Assembly (NCBI GenBank): GCA_015499995.1
Contig: JADNRV010000012.1
Span: forward strand, 434,001 to 498,000
DNA: 64,000 nt
From: Flammula alnicola
Lineage: Eukaryota > Basidiomycota > Agaricomycetes > Agaricales > Strophariaceae
Reading direction: 5' to 3'
The notes beneath the pieces are model-generated. The model was not told the DNA's origin, did no database searches, and saw only the letters and a program-made list of their open reading frames with translations. This document shows, one piece after another, positions 60,493-64,000 of this stretch (position 1 is its first letter; the number at the start of each line of letters is the position of its first letter). The position numbers were made by a program, and so were the translations under genes.

Positions 60493-60760
60493 TGTGATGA
60501 AATTCAAGTTGTTTACCAAAGAAGAAACCTTGAATCCAGTCAGAAGTTGTCGCCTACCTAGAGCCGGAAGATTGTCTGAACCAGCAGGATTCCAGGTAGT
60601 CAGAAGAAGGTTGAATTGCAATGCCAAAGTACACAGGTGGAATGTTTTTCAATGTTAAGCTTCCGTTGCCCAGAGTCATGATGGCTCCGTACGTAACCGT
60701 CAACGGCACAATGAACCAGCACTGCCATTGATATATGCTAACTCTTAGAGTCGTGCAGCG

Positions 60761-60832
60761 TCTTCGCTAGTATATCGGTTAGTACACGCGCCTGTCACGC
60801 GCGAAAGCTGGGTTCGACTCCCAGGCGAAGAG
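60761..60832 (+). tRNA. tRNA-Asp (GTC), intronless
   Basis: Acceptor stem TCTTCGC (60761-60767) pairs fully with GCGAAGA (60825-60831). The discriminator G follows. The anticodon stem CGCGC/GCGCG encloses loop CTGTCAC with anticodon GTC at 60794-60796. The T stem CTGGG/CCCAG encloses TTCGACT, so the internal promoter B box GGTTCGACTCC is present. No intron and no encoded CCA, as expected for a nuclear gene. Confidence 0.96.
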
Positions 60833-61236
60833 CTGCAGTTGAGTGACGCATCTTCTTTTGATTTCATTACTTATTATTTGGGTCACCCAGTCAATGACAA
60901 GTGCCTAAGTATAACAAAGTGAGAGGTGGTTAAGAGAATTGGTTGCAGTCAGCCTCCACACACATCATTATTTATGCTATGTATGACGATGAGGGCCTGA
61001 GTCCTGAAAATTCTTCACGGTCTTTATTCAAGGGCCGCAGGGAATTTTTACACATTATTAGTAGGAAAACTAGGATGTAAAAATGATACTTTATCTCTAT
61101 CTAGATTTCAAGGAATATATCCTGTTATCGTTCAACGATCATCCCAAGATTCGTGGCGGGCAGCGCATACTTGCACTAACGCAAAAACATCCCAAACCCA
61201 ACCCCCCCAAAAACTTGTCGATCCCACCTACTGGGC
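60833..61236. other. Intergenic, tRNA to ORT1 3' end
   Basis: No coding sequence recognised; an AT-rich stretch lies in the middle. Confidence 0.45.
60856..60859 (+). terminator. Possible RNA polymerase III terminator of tRNA-Asp
   Basis: First run of four T, 24 bp after the tRNA. It is minimal in length, so termination here is only likely. Confidence 0.4.
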
Positions 61237-62799
61237 CTACGCAAAATACGCAGTCAACCCATCATAAACGACAAAGATAATCCCACTACTAGGCACCGCG
61301 CGGGCGACCGTCATCCCACACCCAGCATACAGCCCCTTCACGCCGTGCTTCGCCCACATCAGCCTGAACGTCCCGAGGAAAGAGCTCGTACTAGTCTTGC
61401 GCACGCCCGGTGCGGACGAAGAGGAACGCGGCCGCAGCTCGTCCTCCGTCTGGATTGCGCTCTTGATCGTATCCGCGGGGTACACCAGGAGCGCGCCGAC
61501 GGCACCCGCGATCGCACCCGACAGCGCCGACTCCCATGCGAGGAGCTCCGTGTTCGCGTGCGTCCGCGGTACATCACGGTCGCTGTTGAGATAGGGCGAC
61601 TGTCGGATCCGCCGCTCGACGAGCTTGCGCGCGACGAATTCTTTCGCGACGAACCACGCGGCGGTGCCGCCTGTCTCGCGGACGAGGGTGCCGGTGTGGC
61701 CTAGCCACAGCCCGCGGACGCCATAAGAGTCGACGATGTTGCGGATGAGGGCGATCGGGCCTGGCGGTCGCAGGGTTTCTACGGAAGAGGCGATGGATGA
61801 GGGTTTGCATGCGACATCGTGGATCAACGCACGTCCGGTGTTGTTCGTTTTACAAGGGGGTTTGTGAGAGGTATGTGAGGCAGGGGTATGCTGTGTTCCT
61901 TTAATGGAAGAAGATGGTGGTGATGATGATGATGGGGGAATTATGGGAACGGAACGCCGGGGTATCCGCCCAGGTGCGGCTGGCGGGTGGAAGTTCATCA
62001 TTTGCACTTGCATCTTGCATTTAACGAGCTCGATAGGTGTCCTACCACAGAACACAAAAAATAACAGATTGACATCAACCATCCGAGCCAGTCATAGGCA
62101 AGAGAGCGAAATATAGCACGTACAGGACGAAACTCGTAACAAATCCAGCACCTCCAGCAGCCACCGCTAGTTGGGACATCGAAAGCGGGGGTGGCATCGC
62201 AGAAGATGACCCCGAAGAAGACGGCGAGAACGTCCGAACGACGTTCTGAAACGCCGAATACGCGACGAACAGCGCTGCCGTCTCCGCCATGGAGCCCACA
62301 ATCGGGGCCGGCAATCCCTATATGTCCAAACAAAATGAGCATCGTACTTCCCAGTTCCTGGGTGAGATAAAATCAACGCACTCTATACAGTCCCCTGATT
62401 CCCTCGTCCTTCCACGTCTGCATTAGACAATGCATCGGCCCATCGAAATGCACCGCCGTCGACGAGGGCGGCGTAAGCAGCTGCGCTTGCAGCCGTACCT
62501 TGGCCAGGTCGAACGGGTATTCGAATATCTCAGCAACCATGCCCGCGATCTTTTCGTGGTTCATTTTTTAGGTGGCGACGGGTAATGAGATTATGTCGAC
62601 GAGAATATGCAATATTAATAAAGGAAAAAAGTCAGCGTATTAGCTCTCTCTCCAAGAAAAAAGAGACACGCACACTTCCAAACATGATGTCCTTCGCGGC
62701 CCTCTTCACCGTGAGGATAGGTGCCTCTTCCTGCGTTACACTCCCAACATGATCTACCGCGGACGTCGTCGTGACATGGCCAGCTTGCATAGTCGCCAT
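61237..62799 (-). CDS. ORT1: Mitochondrial ornithine carrier (ORT1/ARG11 family)
   Basis: Inner-membrane carrier that exchanges ornithine between mitochondrial matrix and cytosol for arginine synthesis. Start MATMQAGHVTTTSAVDH at 62799. The first exon ends AAKDIMFGS and splices to IAGMVAEIFEYPFDLAKVRLQAQ, the first carrier signature Px(D/E)xx(K/R). The second repeat has TPIELVKCKMQVQ, the variant typical of ornithine carriers. The third has VYPADTIKSAIQTEDE. GLYRGLPAPIVGSMAETAALFVAYSAFQN, GLWLGHTGTLVRETGGTAAWFVAKEF and GLYAGCGMTVARAVPSSGIIFVVYDGL are standard carrier blocks. It ends TAYFA-TAG at 61237. An unusual low-complexity insertion of about 70 residues (Pro, Ser, His) lies after the second signature, where the matrix loop should be. 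Confidence 0.93.
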
Positions 62800-63335
62800 T
62801 CTTCCCTACTCCTTTCAGTTTCTAGCTTTGAGTAATGTACGCAAGCCGCTTCAAGGGTTCGTTCTAGAACCAAGTCTAGACTCTAAGGTCAAGTCTAAGA
62901 GAAAGCGTGCAACGTCCGTGAGTATTGGGTATCAAGATAGTAAATCAAGTTTTGCAGAACGCCATGAAGAAAGAATGTTAGAGTATAGGCAGGTGTTGTA
63001 CACGCCGGGACGGACAGTCGTTGTGTCAGCCGGAAATTTTGAAGTTCCGAAAAAGGAAATTTGGATATAAAAACACGCGTCGGAACGGCAACGCGTCTTG
63101 CGGCAAAGAAATGCGTTCTCCAGAGGAAACAAAGGAAACACCACCTCAAGCCTTATCAAGCATACCAAGAACGCAAGTCAATACGTTGCTGAACTCCAAA
63201 GTAATGTTTACATATGCGATTACAAGAATAATAAACGAGTCCTGACGCTCCGGGTATTCAATGTTCAGTCGATGCCGCTGCTTCTGCCACTAGAAGTAAT
63301 AGTAAACAGACGACAGATACTCTCAAAAACAAACC
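62800..63335. other. Intergenic: ORT1 promoter and dehydrogenase 3' end
   Basis: About 540 bp. Short ORFs on both strands have no recognisable features. It should contain the ORT1 promoter. Confidence 0.45.
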
Positions 63336-64000
63336 CTAGGGTTTGATAGCGATTTTGAGCGCCGTTCGGCTGTTCATCTTGTCCAGGGCAGCCTGGTAGT
63401 CATCCAGCTTAAATATGTCGGTCACCATGCCCTTCACGTTGATCTTTCCACCATCGAGGTAGGCGACGGCGCGAGGGAAGCAGAACGTTTGGGAGAAAGA
63501 TCCGATGATCTTGAAGGAAAAATAAAAATGAATAAATGAAACAGAAACATAAGTCAGAAATCCCTCACCTTGATCTCATCTCCGAAAATCTAAATAGAGG
63601 AACGATTAACCACACGTCAACAGCGAACGTGAGGGATAAAACCCACCTTCGATGGCGGCCAATGCACCAAAGCCTTGTTCTCATAAACCCCATATATCAT
63701 CAACGTTCCACCCCTTCTCACATAGTTGATACTCTCATTCGCCACCTTTTCAACTCCAGTGGCCTCAACGACCACATCAAACCCATACGGATTGTCGTCC
63801 TTGAGCTTCTGCCACTGCGCCTCAGGATTCTCCCTGTCCAACTCGATATACTCATCGCCCGCGTTGATCTTCTTTGCAATATCCGTCTTGATGCCCTTGT
63901 TCGCAGCGATAACGACGCGTGAAGCCCCGTTAAGCTTGAGCAATTGTGCGAGTATCAAACCCGTTGGCCCAGCGCCGAGGAGGAGCACCTCAATCCCAAC
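63336..64000 (-). CDS. Zinc-dependent polyol/alcohol dehydrogenase, C-terminal part (partial)
   Basis: NAD(P)-dependent medium-chain dehydrogenase cut by the right window edge. The cofactor-binding Rossmann turn is [32 protein letters not shown]. It is followed by [77 protein letters not shown] and the end [16 protein letters not shown] at 63336. Two introns flank the IFGDEIK exon. The sequence resembles fungal D-arabinitol and sorbitol dehydrogenases, but the N-terminal zinc ligands lie outside the window. The gene at 1-356 encodes a very similar C-terminus and shares the DEIK|IIGS intron, so the two are paralogues. Confidence 0.9.

Noticed and set aside
1..64000. CRISPR arrays, prokaryotic operons, telomeric repeats, rRNA genes, viral genes
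   Set aside because: None found; gene structure is that of fungal nuclear DNA throughout.

Overview
The window is nuclear DNA of a filamentous basidiomycete, most likely an agaricomycete. Most genes are cut by several 45-80 bp GT-AG introns. Families favoured in mushroom-forming fungi are present: a HET-domain protein, F-box proteins, a DUF6534-type membrane protein and a Gti1/Pac2 regulator. Housekeeping genes are ordinary fungal orthologues. I cannot name the species. No CRISPR, prokaryotic operon or virus was seen.

Layout. 1-356: 3' end of a zinc alcohol/polyol dehydrogenase (+). 656-3223: ENP2/NOL10 ribosome-biogenesis WD40 protein (-). 3899-5977: HET-domain gene with one in-frame TAG (+). 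6727-7974: ERV29/SURF4 cargo receptor (-). 7975-10645: gene-poor. 10646-11981: F-box protein (-), divergent from the MutY/MUTYH glycosylase 12533-14748 (+). 15822-18285: DNAJC11-type J protein (+). 20278-21677: Gti1/Pac2 regulator (+). 24802-26797: RMD1/DUF155 (+), convergent with SEC5 27171-30746 (-). 31176-32687: SCS7/FA2H fatty-acid 2-hydroxylase (-). 33319-36016: acyl-CoA synthetase (-). 37662-39695: DUF6534-type membrane protein (+). 40285-42595: histidine acid phosphatase (+).

43295-53994 is a three-level nest of DNA transposons. Element A is a hAT transposon (43303-53986, TIR TAAGGCTCCAACC, 8-bp target duplication TATTTAAA). Its transposase reading frame is split by element B (46871-53463, TIR CAAGGGGGTACCG, 8-bp duplication GCGTCGGT). 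B carries one apparently intact gene for a protein of about 1,700 residues with several zinc modules, a candidate RNase H-like DDE core and a C-terminal PHD finger. A 232-bp mariner-like MITE (53027-53258, TA duplication) sits in the right arm of B. B is the strongest candidate for an under-described system.

After the nest come a ubiquitin-specific protease (55132-59181, +), a reduced F-box gene (59829-60492, -), tRNA-Asp(GTC) at 60761-60832, the mitochondrial ornithine carrier ORT1 (61237-62799, -), and a second polyol dehydrogenase (63336-64000, -, partial). The last is a paralogue of the one at the left edge, so two copies of one family point inward from both ends of the window.

Exon boundaries were placed by eye from splice signals, reading frame and family similarity. 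Domain names rest on motif recognition, not on a search.
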